NCBI RefSeq assembly: GCF_028596025.1
Contig: NZ_CP117167.1
Location: forward strand, 1,798,001-1,862,000
DNA length: 64,000 bases
Source of the DNA: Mucilaginibacter jinjuensis
GTDB lineage: Bacteria; Bacteroidota; Bacteroidia; Sphingobacteriales; Sphingobacteriaceae
Direction of reading: 5' to 3'
The notes under the pieces were generated by a model. That model ran no database searches. It saw only the letters and a list, made by a program, of their open reading frames with translations, and had not been told where the DNA came from. A program made the translations under genes and the position numbers. Positions 43,177 to 50,993 of this stretch are shown here, in pieces. Every line of letters begins with the position of its first letter. Within the stretch, counting starts at the first letter, position 1.

Positions 43177-43908
43177 ATGAGCAAAACTGTAACTCCTTAT
43201 AATAGTCAGCAGGCTACCAAAAAAGAGCAGGTAGCCGATATGTTTAACAATATATCTGGTACTTACGATTTCCTGAACCACTTTATGTCGTTAGGGATCG
43301 ATATCATCTGGCGCAAAAAAGCAATCAACGAATTAAAAAAAGATAAACCCCAGCATATTTTGGATGTGGCTACCGGCACAGGCGATTTTGCGTTTGAAGC
43401 CCTGGGTATGCTTCACCCTAAAAAAATAACCGGGGTTGATATTTCTGAAGGGATGCTGGAGGTGGCTAAACAAAAGATCACCAAACGCAACCTTAATGAT
43501 AAGTTTGAGGTTTACACCGGCGACTCTGAAAACCTGCCATTTGGCGCAGATAAATTTGATGCAGTAACCGTTGCCTATGGTGTGCGTAACTTTGAGCACC
43601 TGGAGGCTGGACTGGCTGATATGCTGCGCGTGTTGAAACCAGGTGGCAAGGCTGTGATATTAGAGTTTTCTAAACCGAAAGCGTTTCCGATAAAGCAGTT
43701 GTATAATTTTTATTTTAATTATATCACTCCCTCAATTGGTAAGCTTTTTTCTAAAGATTCAAGAGCTTATTCTTATCTTCCCGAATCTGTTGCCGCCTTC
43801 CCGGATGGCAAAAGTTTTGTAACATTAATGGACAAGGTAGGGTATAAGCAAACAAAGCACAGATCGTTAACGTTTGGCATCTGTTCTATTTACACGGGTA
43901 TTAAATGA
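43177..43908 (+). CDS. ubiE: Demethylmenaquinone methyltransferase
   Basis: A 243-residue SAM-dependent C-methyltransferase of the UbiE/MenG family, which makes menaquinone from demethylmenaquinone. The start VTPYNSQQATKKEQVADMFN and FDFLNHFMSLGIDIIWRKKA-type segments are family hallmarks; the SAM loop is LDVATGTGDFAFEA; AVTVAYGVRNFEHLEAGL and LRVLKPGGKAVILEFSKP follow. Its stop overlaps the porT ATG by four bases, a pairing also seen in other Bacteroidota. It supplies the quinone used by the nuo-encoded complex I downstream. Confidence 0.96.
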   Translation: MSKTVTPYNSQQATKKEQVADMFNNISGTYDFLNHFMSLGIDIIWRKKAINELKKDKPQHILDVATGTGDFAFEALGMLHPKKITGVDISEGMLEVAKQKITKRNLNDKFEVYTGDSENLPFGADKFDAVTVAYGVRNFEHLEAGLADMLRVLKPGGKAVILEFSKPKAFPIKQLYNFYFNYITPSIGKLFSKDSRAYSYLPESVAAFPDGKSFVTLMDKVGYKQTKHRSLTFGICSIYTGIK

Positions 43909-44651
43909 GAAGAAAAGCCGGGTATCTGATCGTTTTTTTATTGATCTTTTGCGCTTCTAAATCATGGGCGCAATATACTATCGTTCCATCATGGGGCGGT
44001 GGTGCCGATCAGAACGACCTGAGCTTCGGTTTTACCTTTCAATATGTAAACAGTGATTTTAAAATTGTTAAGAAAGCGAACTGGCAACAGCAATATTTAG
44101 ATCCCACCAATAATAACGCGCCTTACAAAACACCGCTTACATCTATCAGCTCAAATAGTTTACCGGGCTTTGGTATCGGCTTTGTAACGCGATACAGTAT
44201 TACCGATCACCTCGAAATACGTACAACACCACAACTGGTATTTGCCGATAAAGAACTTCGGTATACCTACCAGGATTCGAGCGGTAATATTACCAAGCAA
44301 ATACAAACCACATCGGTAGATATACCGCTTTCACTCAAGCTAAAATCAGACCGTATGGGCGATTTTCGCTTTTACGTATTAGGAGGTGTAAAAACATCGT
44401 TCGCCATCAATAAGAAACCGGACGACACCGAAGCCGGCCTGGATGATAAAAAGGTAAAGTTAACACGTAACTACAATGCCTGGGAAGCAGCAATCGGTTG
44501 CGATATTTATTTCGAATATTTTAAGTTATCGCCCGAACTAAAGGTGAGCAACTCGTTTAACAACGTGTTAATGCCAGAGAGCCACCCATATTCATCTCCT
44601 ATAAGTAAATTATTCCTCCATACTATAAGTTTTAGCTTATACTTCGAATAA
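43905..44651 (+). CDS. porT: Type IX secretion system outer-membrane protein PorT
   Basis: A 248-residue predicted beta-barrel with a signal peptide (FLLIFCASKSWAQ). The mature part is rich in alternating strands (GFGIGFVTRYSITDHLEIRT, VDIPLSLKLKSDRMGDFRFY, YVLGGVKTSFAINKKPDD) and ends in aromatic TISFSLYFE, as for outer-membrane barrels. PorT is needed for the type IX secretion/gliding machinery. Assignment rests on length, barrel features and its overlap with ubiE, an order conserved in the phylum. Confidence 0.85.
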   Translation: MRRKAGYLIVFLLIFCASKSWAQYTIVPSWGGGADQNDLSFGFTFQYVNSDFKIVKKANWQQQYLDPTNNNAPYKTPLTSISSNSLPGFGIGFVTRYSITDHLEIRTTPQLVFADKELRYTYQDSSGNITKQIQTTSVDIPLSLKLKSDRMGDFRFYVLGGVKTSFAINKKPDDTEAGLDDKKVKLTRNYNAWEAAIGCDIYFEYFKLSPELKVSNSFNNVLMPESHPYSSPISKLFLHTISFSLYFE

Positions 44652-44694
44652 GTAAATTAAAAAAACATAATTTCGCTGCCGTAGTTACACACCT

Positions 44695-45453
44695 ATGGCT
44701 AAAATTGCTTTAATAACAGGTGCCACCGCAGGGATCGGTGAGGCTTGTGCTCATTTATTTGCTGCTCAACAATATAATCTGGTGCTTACTGGCCGCAGGC
44801 ATGATCGCCTGGAGAAGCTGGCTAAAGATATTAATGAGAAATATAATGTTGAGGTTGCAGTTTCGGCCTTTGATGTGCGTAACCGCGAAAGTGTGATCAG
44901 CAACCTGGAGAGTTTACCGCAACATTGGAAACACATAGATGTGCTGATTAACAATGCAGGCCTGAGCCAGGGTTTAGACCCCATACAGGATGGTAAGTAT
45001 GACGATTGGGATACCATGATTGATACCAACATAAAAGGTTTGCTTTACGTAAGCAAAGTGGTATCTAACTGGATGATTGAAAACGGGCTCGGCCAAATTA
45101 TTAACTTAGGCTCTATTGCCGGCAAACAGGTTTATGCCAACGGTAACGTATATTGTGCTACCAAGGCGGCCGTAAGCTCATTAAGTGAAGGGATGAGGAT
45201 TGATTTATTGAACCATGGCATCAGGGTAACAGCGGTGCATCCTGGTGCTGTAGAAACCGAGTTTTCGGAAGTGCGCTTTAAAGGTGATAAAACCCGTGCT
45301 AAAAAGGTGTACGAAGGTTTTGACCCTTTGGTGGCAAAAGATATAGCAGAAACTATTTGGTTTGCAGTATCGCGCCCGGCGCATGTAAACATAAACGAAA
45401 TAATAGTAATGCCAACTGCGCAAGCAACGGCAACAAATATATTTAGGAAATAG
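44695..45453 (+). CDS. SDR family NAD(P)-dependent oxidoreductase (YdfG-like)
   Basis: A 252-residue classical short-chain dehydrogenase. Cofactor loop TGATAGIGEACAHLF, NNAG motif in VLINNAGLSQGL, catalytic serine in NLGSIAGKQVYANGNVY, and YxxxK in YCATKAAVSS. TGRRHDRLEKL after the second strand suggests NADP preference. The sequence resembles YdfG-type 3-hydroxy acid dehydrogenases acting on serine-like substrates; the true substrate is unknown. Confidence 0.93.
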   Translation: MAKIALITGATAGIGEACAHLFAAQQYNLVLTGRRHDRLEKLAKDINEKYNVEVAVSAFDVRNRESVISNLESLPQHWKHIDVLINNAGLSQGLDPIQDGKYDDWDTMIDTNIKGLLYVSKVVSNWMIENGLGQIINLGSIAGKQVYANGNVYCATKAAVSSLSEGMRIDLLNHGIRVTAVHPGAVETEFSEVRFKGDKTRAKKVYEGFDPLVAKDIAETIWFAVSRPAHVNINEIIVMPTAQATATNIFRK

Positions 45454-45460
45454 TTACTAT

Positions 45461-45543
45461 GGTTATTAGGTTATTAAGTTATTTGGGTATTTTATCCGTA
45501 ATTCAAGAGCTAATAACTTAATAACTCAGTACACTTAATAACC
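45461..45543. repeat. Intergenic inverted array built of GGTTATTAAGTTATT words
   Basis: GGTTATTAGGTTATTAAGTT (45461-45480) is inverted against TAATAACTTAATAACT and ACTTAATAACC (45511-45543). It fills the spacer between the SDR and YqeY genes, ending 7 bases before the latter's start. Confidence 0.8.
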
Positions 45544-45549
45544 AAAAAC

Positions 45550-45999
45550 ATGTCATTAATAGAAACCATAAACCAGGATATTAAAACAGCCATGCTGGCT
45601 AAGGATGCAGATAAATTGCGTGGCTTGCGTGCTATAAAATCAGCATTGTTATTGGCGCTTACTGAAAAAGGTGCTTCAGAAGAAATTAGCGGTGAGACAG
45701 AAATTAAAGTGTTGCAGAAACTGGTTAAGCAACGTAAAGAATCTGCAGACATTTATAAAGCGCAGAACCGTGACGATCTGTATCAGATAGAAGCGCAGGA
45801 GCAAGCCGTTATAGAGGCCTATTTGCCTAAGCAAATGAGCAAAGAAGAGGTTGAAGTTTACTTGAAAGACCTGATTAGCAGGGTAGGTGCTACCTCTGTT
45901 AAAGATATGGGCAAGGTTATGGGCGCAGCCAATAAAGAGCTTGCAGGCAAAGCCGATGGCAAAACAATATCAGAAGTGGTTAAACAATTACTGGCATAA
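45550..45999 (+). CDS. GatB/YqeY domain-containing protein
   Basis: A 149-residue helical protein of the YqeY family, related to the tail domain of the GatB amidotransferase subunit. Family signs are SLIETINQDIKTAMLAKD, LRGLRAIKSALLLALTEKG, VLQKLVKQRKESADIYK and YLPKQMSKEEVEVYLKDLI, with DMGKVMGAANKELAGKADGK at the end. Its role is not firmly established; tRNA-dependent amidation or tRNA binding has been proposed for the fold. Confidence 0.94.
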   Translation: MSLIETINQDIKTAMLAKDADKLRGLRAIKSALLLALTEKGASEEISGETEIKVLQKLVKQRKESADIYKAQNRDDLYQIEAQEQAVIEAYLPKQMSKEEVEVYLKDLISRVGATSVKDMGKVMGAANKELAGKADGKTISEVVKQLLA

Positions 46000-46113
46000 T
46001 TTAGTTGCTTTAATTGTTGCAACTCAATTTCTTAAAAGTATCTTTATAGCGTATAAATAATGCTTTTATACTGAATTAAAGATCGGTACAATACTAAATA
46101 GATAGAGTTTTTT

Positions 46114-46881
46114 ATGAGTTACGCGCTTCGGGAAGAAAACGGTTTCACATATATAGAAGAGGGAAAAGGCGAAACGCTGTTGCTTCTACACGGCTTAATG
46201 GGTGCTTTAAGTAATTGGCAAGATGTTGTTGATGCATTTAAAGACGAATACCGCGTGGTGTTACCAATACTGCCAATTTACGACTTGCCACTGCTAACAA
46301 CAGGTGTTAAGTCGTTGTCAAAATTTGTGCATAAGTTTATAAAGTATAAAAAATTAACTAACATTACATTATTAGGGAATTCCCTGGGGGGGCATGTTGG
46401 TTTAATTTACTGCCTGGCACATCCGGACATGATCCAAACGCTGGTATTAACCGGCAGTTCTGGTTTGTATGAAAATGCATTCGGAGGATCATTCCCACGT
46501 CGCGAGAACCGCGATTTTGTGAAAGAGAAAGTAGAATATACTTTTTACGACCCGGCAATTGCGACTGATGACCTGGTTGATGAGGTTTACGCCACCATTA
46601 ACGACCGTAACCGTGTAATACGGATATTGGCCATGGCAAAATCGGCAATCAGGCATAATATGGGTAAGGATTTGCCAAAGATAAAAATCCCCGTAGGTTT
46701 AATATGGGGACGAAATGATCATATAACGCCGCCGGAAGTAGCCGTTGAATTTAACAAACTACTGCCCGACAGCACACTTTACTGGATTGACAAATGTGGC
46801 CATGCGCCCATGATGGAACGCCCGGAAGAGTTTAATATGTACTTGAAAGAGTTTTTGCAGAAGGTAAAAAATAAAAAATAA
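46114..46881 (+). CDS. Alpha/beta hydrolase
   Basis: A 255-residue alpha/beta-hydrolase-fold enzyme. The oxyanion region LLLHGLMGALSNWQDVVDAF, nucleophile elbow LLGNSLGGHVGLIYC (serine in GNSLGG), acid in GLIWGRNDHITPP and catalytic histidine in IDKCGHAPMMERPEEF are all present. No signal peptide. It lies one base before the CBS-domain gene, so is the first of a run of tightly spaced genes leading to nadK and porG. Substrate unknown. Confidence 0.93.
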   Translation: MSYALREENGFTYIEEGKGETLLLLHGLMGALSNWQDVVDAFKDEYRVVLPILPIYDLPLLTTGVKSLSKFVHKFIKYKKLTNITLLGNSLGGHVGLIYCLAHPDMIQTLVLTGSSGLYENAFGGSFPRRENRDFVKEKVEYTFYDPAIATDDLVDEVYATINDRNRVIRILAMAKSAIRHNMGKDLPKIKIPVGLIWGRNDHITPPEVAVEFNKLLPDSTLYWIDKCGHAPMMERPEEFNMYLKEFLQKVKNKK

Positions 46882-46882
46882 T

Positions 46883-47542
46883 ATGCTTGCAATAGAGCTG
46901 ATTGTTGATGCGATACCACCGTTAAGCACCTCTGATACCATTCAGCAGGCGCTTGATCGTATGGCCGAGTTTAAGGTGAGGCACCTGCCCATTGTAAACG
47001 ACGATCAGTACCTGGGTTTGCTTGCAGAAGAAGAGCTGACAGACCCTAATCACGAAACGCTTTTAAGTTCGTTGCCATTAACGCTTACTGTGCCTTATGT
47101 ATTAGAAGCACAGCATATCTATGAAGTTATTAGCGCACTATATCAAAGGCAAATAAGTGTAATACCTGTATTAAGTGTAAATAAAACTTACATGGGGGTT
47201 ATTACGGTTAATGCAATGGTAAACGGCATTGCGCAACTCACTTCAGCTACCGAACCGGGTGTAATTATTGTGCTGGAAATCACCAATAAAAATAATTCGC
47301 TGGCACACATGGCCCAGATTGTAGAGTCTGATAATGCACAGATCCTAAGCTCTTACGCGCGCACATTTCCAGATTCGACCCGTATGGAGGTTACCCTCAA
47401 AATTAATAAACAAGATACATCAGGTATTTCGGCTACCTTTTTACGTTATGGATATGATGTAAAAGCAGTGTTTGGCCACACTGATGATAATGACGATACC
47501 AGGGATCGTTATGATTCGCTGATGAACTACCTCAATTTTTAA
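46883..47542 (+). CDS. CBS-domain protein with C-terminal ACT-like domain
   Basis: A 219-residue protein. Two CBS motifs make up residues 1 to about 125 (TIQQALDRMAEFKVRHLPIV, QISVIPVLSVNKTYMGVIT), a nucleotide-sensing pair. Residues 130-205 (GVIIVLEITNKNNSLAHMAQ, MEVTLKINKQDTSGISATFL) look like an ACT domain, as in AcuB-like proteins. It is one base after the hydrolase and ten before nadK; a sensor of adenine nucleotides regulating NAD(P) supply is a possibility from position only. Confidence 0.88.
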   Translation: MLAIELIVDAIPPLSTSDTIQQALDRMAEFKVRHLPIVNDDQYLGLLAEEELTDPNHETLLSSLPLTLTVPYVLEAQHIYEVISALYQRQISVIPVLSVNKTYMGVITVNAMVNGIAQLTSATEPGVIIVLEITNKNNSLAHMAQIVESDNAQILSSYARTFPDSTRMEVTLKINKQDTSGISATFLRYGYDVKAVFGHTDDNDDTRDRYDSLMNYLNF

Positions 47543-47551
47543 GAACACCGT

Positions 47552-48430
47552 ATGAGAATAGTAGTTTACGGCCGACAGTTTAACGACTCCGTTTTACCCT
47601 TTGCACAAAAAGTATTTGAACACCTGGCAGAAAGCGATGCCGAGGTTCTGGTTCACCCATTACTTAATGAGTTTCTGAACGGTAAAATAGCTGATTTTAA
47701 TTACCCCGTTTTAGATTTATCGATACCATTAAAAGGGTACATCGATTTATTTTTAACCCTGGGTGGCGATGGTACATTGCTTGATACTGTTACGATGGTT
47801 CGTGATAGCGGCATCCCGGTAATGGGTATCAATTTTGGCCGCTTAGGTTATCTGGCCAGTGTAAATAAAGGTGATATTGAAGAGGCTATACAGGCCGTGC
47901 TTAATGGCGATTATACGCTGGATAACCGCGAGCTGATCTGCATAAAATCAGACGCGGAAGTATTTGGCGACTGCAATTTTGCGCTAAATGATATTACCAT
48001 CCACAAGCGCGATGATGCAGCCATGATAACCATGCATGCCTATTTAAACGATGAGTTTTTAAACACTTATTGGGGCGATGGCATTATTATCTCAACTGCT
48101 ACAGGTTCTACAGCTTATTCATTAAGCTGTGGCGGGCCAATTATATTCCCGCAAGCAAATACCATTGTGGTTACGCCGGTATCGCCGCATAATTTAAATG
48201 TACGGCCGATTGTATTCCCGGATAGCAGCGAGCTTTCTTTTGATGTAGAAACCCGCGGTGCAAACTATCTCATCTCATGCGATTCGCGCACAGCGGTGTT
48301 GGGAGAAAATATGAAATTCAGCATTTCAAAGGCAGGGTTTGGGCTTAACTTAGTGCGGTTGAACAATGAAAGTTACCTGAAAACGTTAAGGAACAAGTTA
48401 CTTTGGGGTTTAGATGCCCGTAACTATTAA
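47552..48430 (+). CDS. nadK: NAD kinase
   Basis: A 292-residue NAD kinase, making NADP from NAD. The phosphate-binding motif is LTLGGDGTLLDTV; NFGRLGYLASVNKGDIEEAI, NDITIHKRDDAAMI and GDGIIISTATGSTAYSLSCG are diagnostic. Cytoplasmic. It is in the CBS-nadK-porG-uppS-bamA order conserved in Bacteroidota. Confidence 0.97.
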   Translation: MRIVVYGRQFNDSVLPFAQKVFEHLAESDAEVLVHPLLNEFLNGKIADFNYPVLDLSIPLKGYIDLFLTLGGDGTLLDTVTMVRDSGIPVMGINFGRLGYLASVNKGDIEEAIQAVLNGDYTLDNRELICIKSDAEVFGDCNFALNDITIHKRDDAAMITMHAYLNDEFLNTYWGDGIIISTATGSTAYSLSCGGPIIFPQANTIVVTPVSPHNLNVRPIVFPDSSELSFDVETRGANYLISCDSRTAVLGENMKFSISKAGFGLNLVRLNNESYLKTLRNKLLWGLDARNY

Positions 48431-48439
48431 ATTTATTGG

Positions 48440-49240
48440 ATGCGGAGAATATTTACGCTTTTTCTTTTACTAACAGCAACCCTTGCGGCCAATGCGCAAA
48501 CCTGGGAACTGGGCGGCCTTATTGGCGGCTCGGGATATATGGGCGATTTAAACTCCCGTAACCCATTGCAGGTAAGCGGGGGCGCAATCGGTATCTTCGC
48601 CCGTAAAAATTATAGCCCTTATGTATCGGCTAGGCTTTCTTATACCTTCGGCTGGATCCAGGCTGCCGATAGTACTTCATCATACCCAGATATCCGTAAC
48701 CGTAACCTTAGCTTTTTAACCACCCTACACGAGGTGAGCGCAAGGGCCGAGGTTAACTTTTTAGAGTATCGCCCCGGCATATTTAAAAATAGTTTTACAC
48801 CTTATATCTTTTTGGGCTTAGGCGGGGTTTATTATACGCCTACTGCTAAAGCTGCTGATGGTTTAAGGTACGATCTGCGTTCGGGCCGTACAGAAGGGGA
48901 GACCAAGCCTTATTCAAAGATTGCCTTGAGTATCCCTTATGGTATTGGTTTTAAATATAATTTTCTGGGCAAGCTTAGTTTAACGGCTGATGCTACCTAT
49001 CATTATACCAACACAGATTACCTGGATGATGTAAGTGGCACTTATGCCAACCCAGCCAGTTTTACCAATGCCACTGCCGCATCGCTTGCCGACCGGAGAA
49101 TAGTCAAAGACCCCTTAGACCCTACAGGTACACAACGCGGCGATCTGCGCCCGCATGATAGCTATATGTTTTTCAGTATTTCTATCTCCTATACCTGGAT
49201 CTCAGACCGTTGTTATTTTGTAAATAATAGCAGGCGATAG
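48440..49240 (+). CDS. porG: Type IX secretion protein PorG (DUF6089 family)
   Basis: A 266-residue predicted outer-membrane beta-barrel with a signal peptide (TLFLLLTATLAANAQ). The mature start TWELGGLIGGSGYMGDLNSR and YSPYVSARLSYTFGWIQ are DUF6089 hallmarks. In Porphyromonas gingivalis PorG (DUF6089) interacts with the PorK/PorN ring of the type IX system and is encoded next to uppS, an Omp85 gene and two ompH genes, as here. The exbD-like gene between porG and uppS is the difference. Confidence 0.9.
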   Translation: MRRIFTLFLLLTATLAANAQTWELGGLIGGSGYMGDLNSRNPLQVSGGAIGIFARKNYSPYVSARLSYTFGWIQAADSTSSYPDIRNRNLSFLTTLHEVSARAEVNFLEYRPGIFKNSFTPYIFLGLGGVYYTPTAKAADGLRYDLRSGRTEGETKPYSKIALSIPYGIGFKYNFLGKLSLTADATYHYTNTDYLDDVSGTYANPASFTNATAASLADRRIVKDPLDPTGTQRGDLRPHDSYMFFSISISYTWISDRCYFVNNSRR

Positions 49241-49359
49241 TTCTATTCGATTTATACAATATAAATTTGATTTATTTGCAACAAAGATGCATTAACTTGC
49301 GTTATAATTGTATATTGCATTAGTAATATAAACCAGTTTTTACCTTAAACTTTACGATT

Positions 49360-49893
49360 ATGGCCGAGTTAAATTCTGCGCCTGCTAAGGCAGGTGGCAA
49401 ATCCAAACGCACAAGGATCCCGGTACGGGTTGACCTTACCGCAATGGTTGATCTTGCATTTTTACTCATTACCTTCTTTATGCTTACAACCACGTTGCAA
49501 AAGCAGGAAGCTATGGCAATAGCAATGCCCGACAAGACTAACGATGTTATTAATGATTCTTTCACCCCTGCCAACCGTACAATGACTATTTGCCTTGGCA
49601 AAAACAACCAGGTGTTATGGTACATGGGTATGGCAGATGCACCATTATCTAACCCCGAAATTGTTAATTACGGTAAAAACAGCTTACGCGAAGCAATTCT
49701 TAATAAGCGTAATCAGATTAAAGCCCAAACCGGCAAAGATCTAATTGTATTGGTAAAGCCAAGCACCCACAGTATTTATGATAACCTGGTAAGTACGCTT
49801 GATGAACTTAATATATCCAAAGTAGACAGGTATGCCATAGTTGATATCTCGCCTAAAGATGTAGACCTGCTTAAAAAATACAAAGCCTACTAA
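49360..49893 (+). CDS. ExbD/TolR family protein
   Basis: A 177-residue inner-membrane protein. One N-terminal helix (about 22-45, VDLTAMVDLAFLLITFFMLT) carries the conserved aspartate that couples to proton flow; the rest is a periplasmic domain ending YAIVDISPKDVDLLKKYK. ExbD works with ExbB and TonB, or as TolR with TolQ, but neither partner is adjacent. A basic N-terminal cytoplasmic tail (KAGGKSKRTRIPVR) is visible. Flanked by 119 bp upstream and a strong terminator downstream, so it seems to be an independent unit within the envelope cluster. Confidence 0.92.
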   Translation: MAELNSAPAKAGGKSKRTRIPVRVDLTAMVDLAFLLITFFMLTTTLQKQEAMAIAMPDKTNDVINDSFTPANRTMTICLGKNNQVLWYMGMADAPLSNPEIVNYGKNSLREAILNKRNQIKAQTGKDLIVLVKPSTHSIYDNLVSTLDELNISKVDRYAIVDISPKDVDLLKKYKAY

Positions 49894-49915
49894 TAGCTGA
49901 TAATTAATAAATTAC

Positions 49916-49947
49916 AAAACAGCCCTGTATTTATGCAGGGCTGTTTT
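49916..49947 (+). terminator. Terminator of the exbD-like gene
   Basis: AAAACAGCCCTG (49916-49927), 8-base loop, CAGGGCTGTTTT (49936-49947): a perfect 12-bp stem with a T run, 23 bases after the exbD stop. Confidence 0.92.
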
Positions 49948-50038
49948 GTTTTGTACACGTCATATAGCCCTGTTTGGCGCATAAAATATTTGATTTTTTT
50001 CTTTAAACACTTATAATAAAAAAATCCAAAGTAAGTTT

Positions 50039-50046
50039 TACCTTTG
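50039..50046 (+). promoter_or_regulatory. Possible -7 element for the uppS-bamA-skp operon
   Basis: TACCTTTG matches TAnnTTTG. It would start a leader of roughly 140 bases ahead of uppS, containing the palindrome at 50137-50152. No TTG lies at a suitable -33 distance, so this is tentative. Confidence 0.4.
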
Positions 50047-50136
50047 TACCCTGAAAAATTGTGGTTTATTGGGTATTAAATGTATCCGGACACCTGATTA
50101 ATTTAAAAACAGTTAAGCAAAAAACGAATAACAAAC

Positions 50137-50152
50137 CGCGTAATATTACGCG
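50137..50152. promoter_or_regulatory. Perfect palindrome in the uppS leader
   Basis: CGCGTAATATTACGCG is a perfect 16-bp palindrome, 39 bases before the uppS ATG, in an otherwise AT-rich leader. It could be a regulator binding site or a small RNA hairpin. Confidence 0.5.
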
Positions 50153-50191
50153 CTATTATGAGCCGGTTTCTGGCTTTTGATCAGGTAGCAA

Positions 50192-50932
50192 ATGAATTAT
50201 ATAGAGCAGATAGATACATCAAAATTGCCGGAGCACATCGCTATTATTATGGATGGTAACGGCAGATGGGCAAAAGGTAAGGGGAAGCTACGCATTTTTG
50301 GTCATACCAATGGTGTTCGTTCTGTTCGTGAAGCTATTGAAGGCTCGGATGATCTGGGCATTAAGTATCTTACTTTGTATACCTTTTCATCAGAAAACTG
50401 GAACCGCCCAAAGTTTGAAGTTTCGGCTATTATGGAGTTGCTCATCAGCACCATCCACAGAGAGATTGCAAACCTGATGGAGAAGAACGTTCGCCTCAAT
50501 ACAATAGGCGATATAGAGATGCTTCCTAAAAAGGCGCTTCGTGAGTTAAGAGACGCGATTGAGAAAACTTCAAACAACACAGGTTTAACTTTAACGCTTG
50601 CCCTGAGCTACAGCTCGAGAAGGGAAATTACACAGGCGGCAAAAAATCTGGCATTAAAAGCACAACAGGGGTTAATAAAGGCAGAAGATATCGATGAGAA
50701 AATGTTTGCCGATAATTTGTACACAGGTGATATGCCCGATCCTGAATTATTGATCAGGACCAGCGGCGAGTATCGCATCAGTAATTACCTGCTTTGGCAG
50801 ATCGCTTACGCCGAACTCTATTTTACACCCAAACTATGGCCGGATTTTCGCAAGGATGACCTTTTTGAAGCCATACTGGATTTTCAAAAGAGAGAACGCC
50901 GGTTTGGAATGATCAGCGAACAGGTTAATTAA
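50192..50932 (+). CDS. uppS: Isoprenyl transferase (undecaprenyl diphosphate synthase)
   Basis: A 246-residue cis-prenyltransferase. The signature IAIIMDGNGRWAKGKGKLR contains the catalytic aspartate; YLTLYTFSSENWNRPKFEV, LTLALSYSSRREITQAAKNL and PELLIRTSGEYRISNYLLWQ are all conserved. It makes the C55 carrier lipid of peptidoglycan and surface glycans. First gene of a probable operon with bamA and two skp genes. Confidence 0.97.
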   Translation: MNYIEQIDTSKLPEHIAIIMDGNGRWAKGKGKLRIFGHTNGVRSVREAIEGSDDLGIKYLTLYTFSSENWNRPKFEVSAIMELLISTIHREIANLMEKNVRLNTIGDIEMLPKKALRELRDAIEKTSNNTGLTLTLALSYSSRREITQAAKNLALKAQQGLIKAEDIDEKMFADNLYTGDMPDPELLIRTSGEYRISNYLLWQIAYAELYFTPKLWPDFRKDDLFEAILDFQKRERRFGMISEQVN

Positions 50933-50993
50933 TTTTACTTTTAACAATTTTTAACAACTGTTTAAACTATTTTTAGCCCACTTAAATATTCGA

